A stretch of 64,000 nt of DNA from Corynebacterium flavescens (GTDB lineage: Bacteria > Actinomycetota > Actinomycetes > Mycobacteriales > Mycobacteriaceae): positions 62,001 to 126,000 of the forward strand of contig NZ_VXKK01000031.1 in NCBI RefSeq assembly GCF_008693105.1, written 5' to 3'. Under the pieces are notes generated by a model. That model was not told where the DNA came from and did no database searches. It saw only the letters and a program-made list of their open reading frames with translations. Below, one piece after another: positions 1 to 9,809 of the stretch (the first letter of the stretch is position 1; every line of letters starts with the position of its first letter). A program made the translations under genes and the position numbers.

Positions 1-1214
1 ACGGTGCGCGCTGGCATATTTATGCCCAGCGCCAGGGTTTCCGTGGCGAAGACTGCTCGCACCAGCCCCTTGACAAAAAGCTCCTCCACGATGTGTCGAA
101 AGGCGGGGAGCATACCTGCGTGGTGCGCGGCAAAACCGCGCGAGAGGGCCTCGCGCCAGCGCGTGAAATCCAGCACCTGCAGATCCTCTTCCGGGATGCC
201 CTCGACCCCAGCATCGATGATGGACTTGATTCGCTCCGATTCTTCAGGCGAGGTCAGGTGCATGCGGCTGCGCAGGCACTGATGCAAGGCACCATCGCAG
301 CCAGCGCGGGAAAAGATGAAGGTAATAGCAGGGAGCATGTTGAGCTCCTGCAGGCTACGCAGCACCTCCGGCCGCCCGAGGGGACGGTAGCGATCTTGAG
401 CGCGCGGGGCGCCAGAGCGGCCTGCCCGCGATGATCCTTCCCCATCGCCGGAGCCACCCTTGTGCCGCGCCCGCGCCCGAAAGCTCTTGCGGGAGCTGTA
501 CTCCGAACGCCCTTCATCCGCAGTACCAGACTCTAGGCGCTGGATGCGGCGAACCAACTCGCCATTGACTTGGCCTTGGGTCCTCGGCTCAAACAAAGGG
601 AAGATCTTCTTGCCCAGCATCATCCACTGATCCAACGGGACAGGGCGGTGCTCGGAAACAATGACGGCGGTGTCTCCGCGCACGGTGCTGAGCCAGTCTC
701 CGAATTCCTCGGAGTTTGAAACCGTGGCGGACAGCCCAATGATGGAGACGTGTTCGTCAAGGTTGAGGATTACTTCCTCCCACACCGCGCCGCGCGAGGC
801 ATCAGCCAAGAAGTGGATCTCATCCATCACGACGTGGCTGAGCCTATCCAAAGCGGCGGACTCGGCGTAGATCATGTTGCGCAGAACTTCCGTGGTCATG
901 ACCACGATCTCCGCGCCCGGGTTAATGGAGACGTCCCCAGTAAGCAGGCCGATGGCGTCTTCGCCGTGGACGGCAACGAGGTCATGGTACTTCTGGTTGC
1001 TCAGCGCCTTAATAGGAGTGGTATAAAAGCACTTTGTGCCGCGAGCGAGGGCGACGAAGACGGCAAACTCCCCCACCACGGTTTTTCCAGCGCCAGTGGG
1101 GGCGCATACCAACACTCCATGGCCGTCTTCGACTACGCGGCAGCCTTGCTCCTGGAAGTCATCGAGGGGGTAAGGAAGTGTTGCGGAGAACTCTCCCAGC
1201 AGTGTCTGACTCAT
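1..1214 (-). CDS. helY: HelY/Mtr4-like DEAD/DEAH-box helicase, C-terminus outside window
   Basis: Superfamily 2 helicase of the Ski2/Mtr4 type, thought to unwind RNA in an ATP-dependent way. The window holds the first 404 codons and the reading frame stays open to the left edge. I see Walker A APTGAGKT near residues 38-45, the DEIH Walker B (VVMDEIHFLAD), motif III SAT (GLSATVSN), and the start of the second RecA domain (ATETLALGINMPARTV) at the window edge. The start is the ATG at 1214, 20 nt after the tatC stop, so it is probably the last gene of the pafBC-tatAC run. Family assignment is firm; the actual substrate in corynebacteria is not known to me. Confidence 0.9.
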   Translation of the reverse strand, partial: MSQTLLGEFSATLPYPLDDFQEQGCRVVEDGHGVLVCAPTGAGKTVVGEFAVFVALARGTKCFYTTPIKALSNQKYHDLVAVHGEDAIGLLTGDVSINPGAEIVVMTTEVLRNMIYAESAALDRLSHVVMDEIHFLADASRGAVWEEVILNLDEHVSIIGLSATVSNSEEFGDWLSTVRGDTAVIVSEHRPVPLDQWMMLGKKIFPLFEPRTQGQVNGELVRRIQRLESGTADEGRSEYSSRKSFRARARHKGGSGDGEGSSRAGRSGAPRAQDRYRPLGRPEVLRSLQELNMLPAITFIFSRAGCDGALHQCLRSRMHLTSPEESERIKSIIDAGVEGIPEEDLQVLDFTRWREALSRGFAAHHAGMLPAFRHIVEELFVKGLVRAVFATETLALGINMPART

Positions 1215-1234
1215 AGTGAATCAGGGTACCTTCC

Positions 1235-2395
1235 CTAGAGAACATCGTCGAAGTAGCCGGCGGCAGGACCTTGCGCGCCGCCGTCAGACTTCTTTTCTTC
1301 CTCTTCAGAATGACTTGCCTTGTCACTGTGAGACGCAACAGAGCCTGTGGGAGCAGTCGCAACTGAGGAGGCCGCGTTTGTGGGCTGGGTTGTTGACCCT
1401 CGTGCGGCCCCTGTTGCAGATGCCAGTGCGGAACTAGTCGAGGTAGGCGCGGAAACGGGAGTGGGCTTTCCTACTGCGCCGGGGCCCTCATCCAAGGGGG
1501 AAGCCGTCTCATCGTCGAGGTCCATCCACTCCGGACGTGTGTTATCACGGCGCTTGTCATTGATCCGGCAGAACTGGAAGGCCAGCTCAACAAGAAGTTC
1601 GAGGGAAGCCGCAAGCACAAACATGGAGAAAGGATCCTGGCCGGGAGTGACTGCCGCGGCGAAGATCATGATAACGACGAAGATGATCCGCCGCTTGTCC
1701 TTGACTGTTTCATACTCCAGCACGCCGATCATGTTGAGCGCGACAATGAGCAGCGGGATTTCGAAGCTCACACCGAAGATTGCTAACAAGGCCAGCAAGA
1801 AGTAGAAATACCTCTCACCTGTCAGCGCTGCAGTCTGATATTCGTCACCGAGCCCCATGAGGAACTCGAGTCCAACCGAGAGAATGAAGTAGGCCAAGAC
1901 GGCGCCGAGAACGAAAAGGAGAACGGCGGTGCTGACGACGAGGAAAGTGACTCGACGTTCACGCTTGTGCAGTCCGGGCACCACGAAAGCCCACAACTGG
2001 TAGAGCCACACGGGCGAAGAGAGCACCGCACCGGCGAGGGCAGCGACCTTCACACGCAGCAACAGCATCTCAAAGGGGCTGGTAGCCAACAGGCGGCATT
2101 CGCCGTCTGCGGTAAAACTGGCGCGTTTATCTGCAGGAAGCTCACAATAAGGACCACGCAGGATCTCACCGAGCGGCTGCAAGCCGAAAGGCGCTTGCTG
2201 GTACCAAATGAAACCAATGGTGGTGCCAATGACGATCGCGATGAGAGCGATGACTATCCTGCGGCGCAGTTCTTGGAGATGCTCGACGAGCGTCATTTCT
2301 CCAAGCGGATTCTTGGGCCGCTTGGCCGAGCGCAGACGCCTAAAGGCGCCTAGTTTCGAGGCCCGCTGTTTTTGCGCGCCGTCCTTATCAGACAT
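1235..2395 (-). CDS. tatC: Sec-independent protein translocase TatC
   Basis: Polytopic membrane subunit of the twin-arginine translocase, which recognises RR signal peptides and exports folded proteins. The conserved cytoplasmic N-terminus is visible (MTLVEHLQELRRRIVIAL) followed by about six membrane segments, with the family's FGVSFEIPLL and PGQDPFSMFVLA stretches. At 386 aa it is longer than typical TatC. From about residue 295 it carries a low-complexity Ser/Thr/Ala and Glu/Lys-rich tail ending YFDDVL. It lies 89 nt after tatA and 20 nt before helY, all on one strand, so co-expression is likely. The function of the tail is unknown. Confidence 0.95.
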   Translation of the reverse strand: MSDKDGAQKQRASKLGAFRRLRSAKRPKNPLGEMTLVEHLQELRRRIVIALIAIVIGTTIGFIWYQQAPFGLQPLGEILRGPYCELPADKRASFTADGECRLLATSPFEMLLLRVKVAALAGAVLSSPVWLYQLWAFVVPGLHKRERRVTFLVVSTAVLLFVLGAVLAYFILSVGLEFLMGLGDEYQTAALTGERYFYFLLALLAIFGVSFEIPLLIVALNMIGVLEYETVKDKRRIIFVVIMIFAAAVTPGQDPFSMFVLAASLELLVELAFQFCRINDKRRDNTRPEWMDLDDETASPLDEGPGAVGKPTPVSAPTSTSSALASATGAARGSTTQPTNAASSVATAPTGSVASHSDKASHSEEEEKKSDGGAQGPAAGYFDDVL

Positions 2396-2484
2396 GCTTC
2401 ATGTTCTTTCGAAAAAATGAGCGACCTACCTCTCGCTTTCCTTCCCCACAGGGAAAGGTGAAGGAAAAGGCAAGCCGCTGAAAA

Positions 2485-2763
2485 CTACTGCTGCTGCTGG
2501 GTGCTGTCTTGGCCCTTGACGGGCTGAGTCTGTCCCGGCTGCATGTCGGAGCTATTCCAGAACTCTTCGCTGCTCTGCTTCGATGCGGCGATCTGACCCT
2601 GCTGTGCGGGATCTTCGTTCTCCGACTTCATTTCCTTTACCTCAGATTTGAAGATGCGCATGGAACGGCCCATCGAGCGTGCCAACTCCGGCAGCTTACG
2701 TGCGCCAAACAGCAACACGACTACGAGGACGATAAGTGCAATTTCCCAAGGTCCCAAACTCAT
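2485..2763 (-). CDS. tatA: Twin-arginine translocase subunit TatA
   Basis: Small pore-forming Tat subunit of 92 aa. It starts MSLGPWEIALIVLVVVLLFG, a short N-terminal membrane helix, then the hinge ARKLPELARSMGRS, an amphipathic helix and a Gln/Asp/Ser-rich soluble tail ending in QQQQ. An upstream in-frame start at 2817 would add 18 residues without similarity; the ATG at 2763 is preceded by an AAAAGGGG ribosome site and fits TatA families. It precedes tatC, its partner. The tail rich in Gln and Thr is usual for actinobacterial TatA. Confidence 0.93.
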   Translation of the reverse strand: MSLGPWEIALIVLVVVLLFGARKLPELARSMGRSMRIFKSEVKEMKSENEDPAQQGQIAASKQSSEEFWNSSDMQPGQTQPVKGQDSTQQQQ

Positions 2764-2831
2764 GGGTTCCCCTTTTCTGAGTCTTAGACGCGGCGCGAAA
2801 ACGCGGCCACAATACAACGTGTGATTACTGG

Positions 2832-3791
2832 CTACCGAGTATAGCCCTCGAGCGCCTTTTCTCTGCGCTCCGCGAGCGCCTCTACCAATTTTTTCGGGCC
2901 GGTAACCCGCAATCTATCGGACTCCCCCAAGGCGAAGCGGAGGAACCAGTCCACGGAACCAACCGGCATCGTGGCAGATAGGTAGCCATTTCCCACCGGC
3001 TCACCGAGCTTGATGTCGTGATAATCTGCTAACCATGTGAACTCTTGGTGAATCTCTAGTTGCACGTGTTGTGGGCGTTCCATCGCAAAGGGTTCCTCAG
3101 GATCGAAGTCGAGCTGCCGCAGATGCGGATTAGCCTTCTCATCGAGGATCTCAATCTCTCGCATGCGGTCGATCCTAAAGCGTCGATGCGCGTGAACCTG
3201 CTCGTCCCACGCTGCGAGGTAGGTGTGGGAGTCCACGATAAAAATACGGGCAGGATCGACCACACGGTACTTTTCTTCGTCCGAGGAAGCGCTCCAATAG
3301 TAAAACGCCAGCTTCCTGCGCTCATTCAACCCCTGAGCCACTAGGGCTTGGGCCTGTGACTGGCGAGGATCAGCGGCGGCCAGAGAATCGTAGATGGCTG
3401 AGGTCTTCTCATCCATAATCCCGCGCAGCTTGGCTGCGGCAGAGAGCACAGCTGCCGAATCCACCAGACCCGGCATGGCCTCCAGCGATTCCAAGGTGAG
3501 CAGCAGCGCCCCGGCCTCCGTTGGAGTCAGGCGCAGAGGCTTGTCAAGGCCTTGGTCGTTGTAGATGGTGACACCGTCACGGTAGTTGAAGGACAAGTCG
3601 ATCAAGTCCTCGGTCCTACGCCCTACGCCGGAGCAGAATAAGCGCTCCACCGCGTCCTTGAGCTCCTCCGGGCGCATTCCCAAGTCAGTCGCTGCTTCCA
3701 AGGGAGTCTGGTCCGGATGGGTACGAAAATAGGGAATGAGGTTCAAAGAACGCACTAGGGCTTGCAACTTCTGGGAGCCGTCAGCGGCCAT
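2832..3791 (-). CDS. pafC: WYL-domain regulator PafC
   Basis: Second subunit of the PafBC transcription activator, which in mycobacteria switches on the LexA-independent DNA damage response. The 319 aa protein has an N-terminal winged-helix region (roughly 1-80) and a WYL domain around residues 155-230 (KLAFYYWSAS...YRVVDPARIF...HTYLAAWD...RFRIDRM). Its ATG overlaps the pafB stop (TAATG), so the two are translationally coupled. Placement downstream of pafA matches other actinobacteria. I infer the same damage-response role; no binding site was identified here. Confidence 0.9.
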   Translation of the reverse strand: MAADGSQKLQALVRSLNLIPYFRTHPDQTPLEAATDLGMRPEELKDAVERLFCSGVGRRTEDLIDLSFNYRDGVTIYNDQGLDKPLRLTPTEAGALLLTLESLEAMPGLVDSAAVLSAAAKLRGIMDEKTSAIYDSLAAADPRQSQAQALVAQGLNERRKLAFYYWSASSDEEKYRVVDPARIFIVDSHTYLAAWDEQVHAHRRFRIDRMREIEILDEKANPHLRQLDFDPEEPFAMERPQHVQLEIHQEFTWLADYHDIKLGEPVGNGYLSATMPVGSVDWFLRFALGESDRLRVTGPKKLVEALAERREKALEGYTR

Positions 3792-4873
3792 TACTTCTTT
3801 CCTTTCTTCCGCGGGGATGCCTCCACAGGGTCTGTCGCTTCCGCAGGCTCCGACGCTTCCGCAGGCTGAGCGGAAACAGCCGTTACTGGGCCTTGCCTGC
3901 GTGTGCTTTTACCGCTCAACAAGGCGACTATCTCCGCACGAATCTCCTCTGGAGATACCACGATGACCTCCGGTGCGTAGCCGGCAGCGGTGCGCACCAG
4001 CCAGTCCCGGTCGACACCCCGCAGGCGCACTAGGCCACCTTCCATCTGTTCACCAGCCTGGGAGATCTCCTGCGCACGGCCGGCTGGCACACGCACGACG
4101 GCGTCGACACTGTCCCCACGCTGCAGTGCCTTAACGACGAGTTCCTGCAGTGGGGCGGCGGGCTGGAGGTGAGTGGAAGAGTCCCGCGAGCGGCGCACGT
4201 TGCTCACGCGCAGGATCCTAAACACCCGGGTGGCCTGCTTGTCGACGTCCCAGCCCACCAGGTAAACGCGGCTGTAATGGTTGACTAATCCCCAGGGATC
4301 CATGCTGCGGCGCTGTGGCGTAGACGCTGGGGTGGGGCGATAATCAAAGACAATGCGCAAACCGGCGCGCACTGCGGTCAAGATGGCGGTGACTATATCC
4401 GCGCTGACGCGAGTGATGTCATTGTTTGCGGTATAAGCCGGAGCGCCGGAGAGATCTCGGGAGGCGCCCGAGGCCGCAATCTTGGTCCAGCCTGAGAGGC
4501 TGAAATCACTCAGGCCACCCGGCTGACCAATTCCGCCGGCAAGACCTAGAACCATGGCTTCCTCGGGGCTAAAGCTCACCGGGGGCAATTGATAGTCCTC
4601 ATCGTTGAGGCGATACATCACCCCATCCTCCCCACTGCTGTGGACAATGGGAACGCCGGCACGCTGCAGAGTGGCCACGTCCCTGCTGATGAGTTTGGCA
4701 AAGGCCTCGTTGCTGCGCTCTTGATAGCCCTCGACGTTGAGGCGGATCCAGGCGGCGCTGCGGTCAGGGCTGCCGCCAGAGCCTGCTGCCCCTAAGAGAG
4801 AAAAGGCCAGGTTAGTAAGGCGTTCGACGGCCTCAGAGCGGGGTGTCGAAGCGGGTTCTTCCGCTTTAACCAT
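3791..4873 (-). CDS. pafB: WYL-domain regulator PafB
   Basis: Partner of PafC, 360 aa. The N-terminal helix-turn-helix region (about 10-90) is followed by a WYL domain (IVFDYRPTPAS...SMDPWGLVNHYSRVYLVGWD...RVFRILRVSNV). The C-terminus has an extra Ala/Glu/Pro-rich stretch ending in a Lys cluster (RKKGKK). I chose the ATG at 4873 because an AAGGAG ribosome site sits 7 nt before it; an in-frame start at 4903 lacks one. It lies 84 nt after pafA. It shares an operon with the pupylation genes, but PafBC itself is not needed for pupylation in known systems. Confidence 0.9.
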   Translation of the reverse strand: MVKAEEPASTPRSEAVERLTNLAFSLLGAAGSGGSPDRSAAWIRLNVEGYQERSNEAFAKLISRDVATLQRAGVPIVHSSGEDGVMYRLNDEDYQLPPVSFSPEEAMVLGLAGGIGQPGGLSDFSLSGWTKIAASGASRDLSGAPAYTANNDITRVSADIVTAILTAVRAGLRIVFDYRPTPASTPQRRSMDPWGLVNHYSRVYLVGWDVDKQATRVFRILRVSNVRRSRDSSTHLQPAAPLQELVVKALQRGDSVDAVVRVPAGRAQEISQAGEQMEGGLVRLRGVDRDWLVRTAAGYAPEVIVVSPEEIRAEIVALLSGKSTRRQGPVTAVSAQPAEASEPAEATDPVEASPRKKGKK

Positions 4874-4957
4874 GTGCAGGCTCCTTATCAACGTGTTTAT
4901 CAAAAGTCTTCGGGCCAGTTTTCCTAAAACTAGGCGCCGCCAGGAAGGCCCAAGCTC

Positions 4958-6385
4958 TCAGGAGTGAAATTTCTCCATGTAAGCTAAGAGCTCATCCAAG
5001 CGTGGATCCTCCGCGTCGAAAGGATCGAGGAACTCCTCCGTGAGCGGCTCTGGGCGGTTGACTTTCAAGCGCGTCCAATCCACCGTGACATTGGCATTGA
5101 GTCTGTGTGCTGCGGCCAAGAACTTTCCTCGCAGTGCCGCACGCGTGGTGTCTGGCGCGTGATTGATGGCGTGCTCAATGGCCTCATCCTGCGTCCAGCG
5201 CGCGATCATGCCGCGGCGCAAAAGAATATCGTAGAGGCCTCTGCCTGCGCGAATATCGTGATAGGTCAGGTCAATTTGGGCGAGCTTGGGATGACCCCAG
5301 TCCCCGCCGAGCTTGTCACGGTAGCGTTCCACCAGCCCGCGTTTGATGATCCAGTCAATCTCCCGGTCGACCTTGCTGAAGTCTTGCGACTCTATGGCAG
5401 CCAAGACGCGCTCCCACAGATCCACTACGCGCCGCAACTCGGCGGTGGGTGTGCCAGCGTCTTCGCGCTGCTCCAACCAGCGTTTTGCTTGTGCGCAAAA
5501 GGCCGCCTGCACTTCGAGCGCGGTGACCGTGGAACCGTCCTCCAAGTGCAGCGGGGTACGGCCCGTGGCGTCGCGGGCAATATCCCGGATGCGGCTGATG
5601 GGTTTGTCGACGGCGAAGCGCGGGACGTCGAAGCCCGCCTCAAGCATCTCGAGCACGAGCAAGGTAGAGCCCACTTTCAACGCCGAGGTGGGCTCAGCCA
5701 TGGAAGAATCACCCACGATGACGTGCATGCGCCGGAAGCGCTTGGAGTCTCCGTGCGGTTCGTCGCGGGTATTAATGATGGGCCGCGAACGTGTGGTGGC
5801 AGAAGAAACTCCCTCCCAGACCTGGTCTGCACGCTGGGACAAGAGGAACTTTGCTGGCTCATTGCCCTTGGCCGGAGCTATCATGCCGGCACCGCAGATG
5901 AGTTGGCGGGTGATCATAAAGGGCAGCAGAGCCACGCCTAGATTTTTGAGGATCATGTGTCTACTGATGAGGTAGTTCTCGTGACAGCCATAGGAATTAC
6001 CGGCCGAATCAACGTTGTTCTTAAACAGGTAAACGCTGCGCGCACAGCCTTCGGCCTCCAAGGCTTGCTCAGCCTTTCTAGCCAGCCCATCCATCACGCG
6101 ATCCCCGGCCCGCTCATAGTTGATGAGTTGAGTAAGGCTATCGCACTCGGCGGTGGCAACCTCGGGGTGCGAGCCCACGTCGAGATAGAGCCGGGAGGCG
6201 TTGGGGCTAAAAATGTTGGAGGAAGAGTACTCATCGATGATGGGCCGGAAAAGCACGCGGGCGACCTCGTCGGGGGTCAGCTTGCGCTGCTCAGGGGTGG
6301 CGCTGGTGAATATCCCGTACTCGACCTCGATGCCCATGATGCGGCGGGTAAAAACGGGGCTGACGGCTGCGGAGGCTTCGCTCAC
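4958..6385 (-). CDS. pafA: Pup-protein ligase PafA
   Basis: ATP-dependent ligase of the glutamine-synthetase-like carboxylate-amine fold that joins the C-terminal Glu of Pup to substrate lysines. It has 475 aa, starting with the family block RRIMGIEVEYGIF. Conserved blocks seen: [56 protein letters not shown] and KLAQIDLTYHDI. The start is a GTG three bases after the pup stop (TAGtccGTG), so translation is probably coupled. Mycobacteria place the proteasome genes prcB and prcA between pup and pafA; here there is no room for any gene. Together with dop and arc this forms a proteasome-free pupylation unit. Confidence 0.95.
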   Translation of the reverse strand: MSEASAAVSPVFTRRIMGIEVEYGIFTSATPEQRKLTPDEVARVLFRPIIDEYSSSNIFSPNASRLYLDVGSHPEVATAECDSLTQLINYERAGDRVMDGLARKAEQALEAEGCARSVYLFKNNVDSAGNSYGCHENYLISRHMILKNLGVALLPFMITRQLICGAGMIAPAKGNEPAKFLLSQRADQVWEGVSSATTRSRPIINTRDEPHGDSKRFRRMHVIVGDSSMAEPTSALKVGSTLLVLEMLEAGFDVPRFAVDKPISRIRDIARDATGRTPLHLEDGSTVTALEVQAAFCAQAKRWLEQREDAGTPTAELRRVVDLWERVLAAIESQDFSKVDREIDWIIKRGLVERYRDKLGGDWGHPKLAQIDLTYHDIRAGRGLYDILLRRGMIARWTQDEAIEHAINHAPDTTRAALRGKFLAAAHRLNANVTVDWTRLKVNRPEPLTEEFLDPFDAEDPRLDELLAYMEKFHS

Positions 6386-6388
6386 GGA

Positions 6389-6580
6389 CTATTCGCCGCC
6401 CTTTTGGACGTAAGAGCGAACGAATTCCTCGGCGTTGTTTTCTAGCAAACCGTCAATCTCATCGAGAAGATCATCGGTTCCGGCACTGTTGATGCTGACC
6501 TGGCCCGCGGCGACTTCTTCTGCCTCTGCGCCGTTGTCTCCGCCGGATTGGGAAGAGATCTGGGATTTTTCGGTCGACAT
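6389..6580 (-). CDS. pup: Prokaryotic ubiquitin-like protein Pup
   Basis: Intrinsically disordered protein modifier of 63 aa. The conserved C-terminal half TDDLLDEIDGLLENNAEEF is present, followed by VRSYVQKGGE. The last residue is Glu, not the Gln found in mycobacterial Pup, so no deamidation by Dop is needed before ligation. The N-terminal part is Ser/Gln/Gly/Glu-rich and divergent, as in other Pups. A GAAAGGAAA ribosome site precedes the ATG. It lies between dop and pafA. Confidence 0.95.
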   Translation of the reverse strand: MSTEKSQISSQSGGDNGAEAEEVAAGQVSINSAGTDDLLDEIDGLLENNAEEFVRSYVQKGGE

Positions 6581-6649
6581 GGACGTTTCCTTTCAGCTGT
6601 TATGGCTTGCTCAATGCTGTTATTGCTTGGGGCTTAGAATACTCGGCTT

Positions 6650-8167
6650 CTATGAATACTCGGCCTCTATGCCTAGTTGCTGAAGATTGCTCAGCAGCTG
6701 CTCGGCATTGGCGGAGCGAGCGAGAATCTCCCCCACCTGCTTTTCGGTGAGTTCGTGGGTATCATCTAGGGCGATCGTGGCCTCTCCGCCCGGCAGGGAA
6801 AAGGTCAGGCTCTGCCAGCTGACAGCGAGAAGCTGTTCGGCGAATGCTCGCGTGACCTCACCCCGGAAGTAGGCGCGGGTATCGCGCGGAGGCATGGTCG
6901 CCGCCGCGTCGATCTCAGCCTGGTTGACCAACTCGCGCATCCGGCCACTACGTACTAGGGCGTGATAGAGGGACTTGTGGGGGTCGATATCTGCGTATTG
7001 GAGGTCCACCAGCGCTAACTTAGGATCCGTGATGGCAAGTCCGCGATCGAGGTATCCCCGGATGAGGCGATACTTGGCTACCCAATCCAAAAGGTGCGCG
7101 GCACTGAGAGGGTCTTTCGCCAAGAGGGCCGTGACCTCGTCCCACGATTCGAGAACCTGCTTTTCTACCTCGGTGACCGCGGTGAGACGACTGCGGTATT
7201 CCCCCAGCAGCTCTAGCGCACTCAAGCGCCGCCCGTCGCGCAGCTCGAGTCGATGGTGAAGGTCCACATCGTGGCTGACGCGCGAGACTTCGGCCACGGC
7301 GTCGACCAAGCGCAGATCACTGAAGTCCACGCCGGACTCAATGGCATCAAGCACGAGGGAAGTTATTCCCAGCTTCAAGAAATTCGAGGTATGAGACATG
7401 TTGGCATCCCCGATGATGACGTGCAGGCGCCCGAAGTCTCGCGCCACCGCATGAGGCTCGTCCCGGGTATTGATGATTCCGCGGTTGAGCGTGGTCTCCA
7501 GCGATACTTCTTGCTCGATGTAGTCGGCGCGTTGGGAGATTTGAAAACCGGCGCCGCTGCCGTCTTGACCTAGTCCTACCCTGCCAGCCCCGGTGATGAC
7601 CTGGCGGGCAACGAAGAAAGGAATGAGCCCCTGCGCTATATCTTCGAAGTCTGTGGAGCGATGGTACTGGTAGTTCTCGTGCGAACCATAGCTCGCGCCT
7701 TTGCCGTCGACGTTGTTCTTATAGAGGCGCAGTGGCGGGCAGGGCTCGTGGTGCGAGAGCACCGAGGTATTCTGCGCGCTCAGCTCCGCCACTGCGGCGG
7801 CGGCTTGGCGCGCGACGACGTCCCCCGCGACATCGTAAAGCATGGCGTCGAAAGCATTGCTACATTCCGGGGAGGAGTACTCCGGGTGGGCGTGATCGAC
7901 GTAGAAGCGTGCGCCGCTGGAGGTAACCACGTTGGCTACGCCAATAGCATTTGGATCAACGACCGGCACCGTTTTATAGCGCTTGAGATCAAAGCCGCGG
8001 GAATCCCGCAGAGGGTGCTCCTCGGCGTAGTCCCAGCGCGAGCGTGCCCCTGTGTAGAGCGCTGCGTAGGCCACGACCGCGTGAGTGGAGGAAACAATCG
8101 GCGAAAAGCCGGGGTCGGTGGGAGTGGAGATGCCGTACTCGGTCTCTGTGCCTATGATGCGTGCCAT
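6650..8167 (-). CDS. dop: Depupylase/deamidase Dop
   Basis: Homolog of PafA that removes Pup from substrates and, in species with Gln-ending Pup, deamidates it. The 505 aa protein begins [14 protein letters not shown] and contains [62 protein letters not shown] and [20 protein letters not shown]. It overlaps the end of the upstream ARC gene by 16 nt. Because Pup here already ends in Glu, depupylation is the likely sole activity. The ATG at 8167 is well supported by the conserved N-terminus. Confidence 0.95.
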   Translation of the reverse strand: MARIIGTETEYGISTPTDPGFSPIVSSTHAVVAYAALYTGARSRWDYAEEHPLRDSRGFDLKRYKTVPVVDPNAIGVANVVTSSGARFYVDHAHPEYSSPECSNAFDAMLYDVAGDVVARQAAAAVAELSAQNTSVLSHHEPCPPLRLYKNNVDGKGASYGSHENYQYHRSTDFEDIAQGLIPFFVARQVITGAGRVGLGQDGSGAGFQISQRADYIEQEVSLETTLNRGIINTRDEPHAVARDFGRLHVIIGDANMSHTSNFLKLGITSLVLDAIESGVDFSDLRLVDAVAEVSRVSHDVDLHHRLELRDGRRLSALELLGEYRSRLTAVTEVEKQVLESWDEVTALLAKDPLSAAHLLDWVAKYRLIRGYLDRGLAITDPKLALVDLQYADIDPHKSLYHALVRSGRMRELVNQAEIDAAATMPPRDTRAYFRGEVTRAFAEQLLAVSWQSLTFSLPGGEATIALDDTHELTEKQVGEILARSANAEQLLSNLQQLGIEAEYS

Positions 8168-9732
8168 GTGCTGCTCCTATAACCGAGTAACTCAACCCTA
8201 ACCACCTTGGCTCCGCCCTGCGTGCCAGTTACGATCTTCGCCCAATCCTCCGGGTTCGCCGAGGTAGGAACGTACTCTGACTCCGCTTGCTCGGCTGCGA
8301 TGGCCTGCTGCAAGTGGGCGAACCTAATCCCGGCTGGGATCTGCGGCTGAGAGCCTGCGGAGCCCGTCGAAGTACCGAGGGCATCTTTGATGGCCAGCTT
8401 CTTGGCACGGGAGATGATGTTGGCGATCATGGCGCCAGAAACGAAGTCCCGGTAATGCAGATCCCGGGTCTCCTGACTGTTGAAGTGCAGACGTACGAAG
8501 GGACGCTCGGAGTAGAGCTCTTCGACGGCAGCCTCGACCAAGAGATCGCGTTCCTCGGCCAAGGGCACCGTGGTTCCAAGGTGGCGCTGGAAGATTTCCC
8601 GCGCGGCCTGACGGTTCGGACGATTGACTCGTATCTTGATGTCGAGGCGCCCTGGGCGCATGATGGCTGGGTCTATCAACTCTTCACGGTTGGTGGCACC
8701 GATGACGATGACGTTGCTGAGCTGTTCGACGCCGTCAAGCTCGGTGAGCAACTGCGGCACCACAGTGGTTTCCATGTCCGAAGACACCCCGGAACCGCGG
8801 GTGCGGAAGATGGATTCCATCTCGTCGAAGAAGATGATGACGGGGCGGGAGGAATCAGTGGAGGCCAGCTCGCGGGCCCGCTCAAAGATGAGCCGAATGC
8901 GACGTTCTGTCTCTCCGACGAACTTATTGAGCAGTTCAGGGCCCTTGACATTAATGAAGTAACTCGAGGAGGTGCTTCCCATGTGCTTGGACAAGGAATT
9001 GGCAACTGCCTTGGCAATGAGTGTCTTTCCGCAGCCAGGAGGGCCATAGAGCAAGACACCCTTGGGCGGGCGTAGATCAAAGGCACGGTAGAGTTCAGGA
9101 TGAAGAAAGGGCAGCTCAACGGAATCCCGGATCTGGGAAATCTGTGCCTCAAGGCCCCCGATATCGCCATAAGAGACGTCCGGGACCTCTTCCAAAGACA
9201 GCTGCGCTATCTCGGTCTTGTGGACCTTTTCCAGGCCCAGCCCGGCCTTGGAGTCAACGAGGATGGTGTCCCCGGCGCGCACGTTCGCCCGCAGGGCGTC
9301 TGCCAATACAACGACTTCCTCTTCCCCGGAGGCGGTGGCCACGATGGCGCGATCGGTGCCGATCAGCTCGCTGATCGTGCCCAGCGCCCCAATTCGAGGG
9401 GTTTCGCAGGCCTCGACGACCACGAAACCGTCTCCCAAACGGACTTGCTGACCCACCTTGAGGGTTCCTGGCTCTAGGGAGGGCGAAATCTTCAGACGCA
9501 TGGGGCGCCCGTTGGTATAAACTTCGGCGTCTCGGCGTGAGTCATGCGCGCGCCCAGAGTAACCAAGGAACACTCCGTAGGTGGAAGCAGGCTCCGAGAG
9601 CGCATTGACCTCGGCGAGCATCTGCTGCAGCTTATCGCGGGATTCTTGCAGCAGACCAGCGAGCTTCACGTTGCGGCTGGAGAGCTTTTCGACCTGCTTT
9701 TCTAGGTCGGTAGTTACTTTCATAGATTCCAC
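8152..9732 (-). CDS. arc: AAA+ ATPase ARC/Mpa
   Basis: Hexameric unfoldase that binds Pup through an N-terminal coiled coil. The 526 aa protein shows a heptad-rich start (about 5-45), an OB-fold region (about 50-190), and one AAA+ module with Walker A GPPGCGKT, Walker [11 protein letters not shown] and sensor ATNR. It ends [13 protein letters not shown] and lacks the Gln-Tyr-Leu tail by which mycobacterial Mpa docks on the 20S proteasome. That fits the missing prcBA genes. In C. glutamicum ARC is reported to unfold pupylated proteins such as ferritin without degradation. Start is the ATG at 9732 or the ATG three codons later. Confidence 0.94.
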   Translation of the reverse strand: MESMKVTTDLEKQVEKLSSRNVKLAGLLQESRDKLQQMLAEVNALSEPASTYGVFLGYSGRAHDSRRDAEVYTNGRPMRLKISPSLEPGTLKVGQQVRLGDGFVVVEACETPRIGALGTISELIGTDRAIVATASGEEEVVVLADALRANVRAGDTILVDSKAGLGLEKVHKTEIAQLSLEEVPDVSYGDIGGLEAQISQIRDSVELPFLHPELYRAFDLRPPKGVLLYGPPGCGKTLIAKAVANSLSKHMGSTSSSYFINVKGPELLNKFVGETERRIRLIFERARELASTDSSRPVIIFFDEMESIFRTRGSGVSSDMETTVVPQLLTELDGVEQLSNVIVIGATNREELIDPAIMRPGRLDIKIRVNRPNRQAAREIFQRHLGTTVPLAEERDLLVEAAVEELYSERPFVRLHFNSQETRDLHYRDFVSGAMIANIISRAKKLAIKDALGTSTGSAGSQPQIPAGIRFAHLQQAIAAEQAESEYVPTSANPEDWAKIVTGTQGGAKVVRVELLGYRSSTWHAS

Positions 9733-9809
9733 CCTAGCGCGCGAGGACTTCCGATAACTAAGGTTGGCTTACTTGAATTGCCCACCTGGTCGCCCTCGCA
9801 GGATAATGG

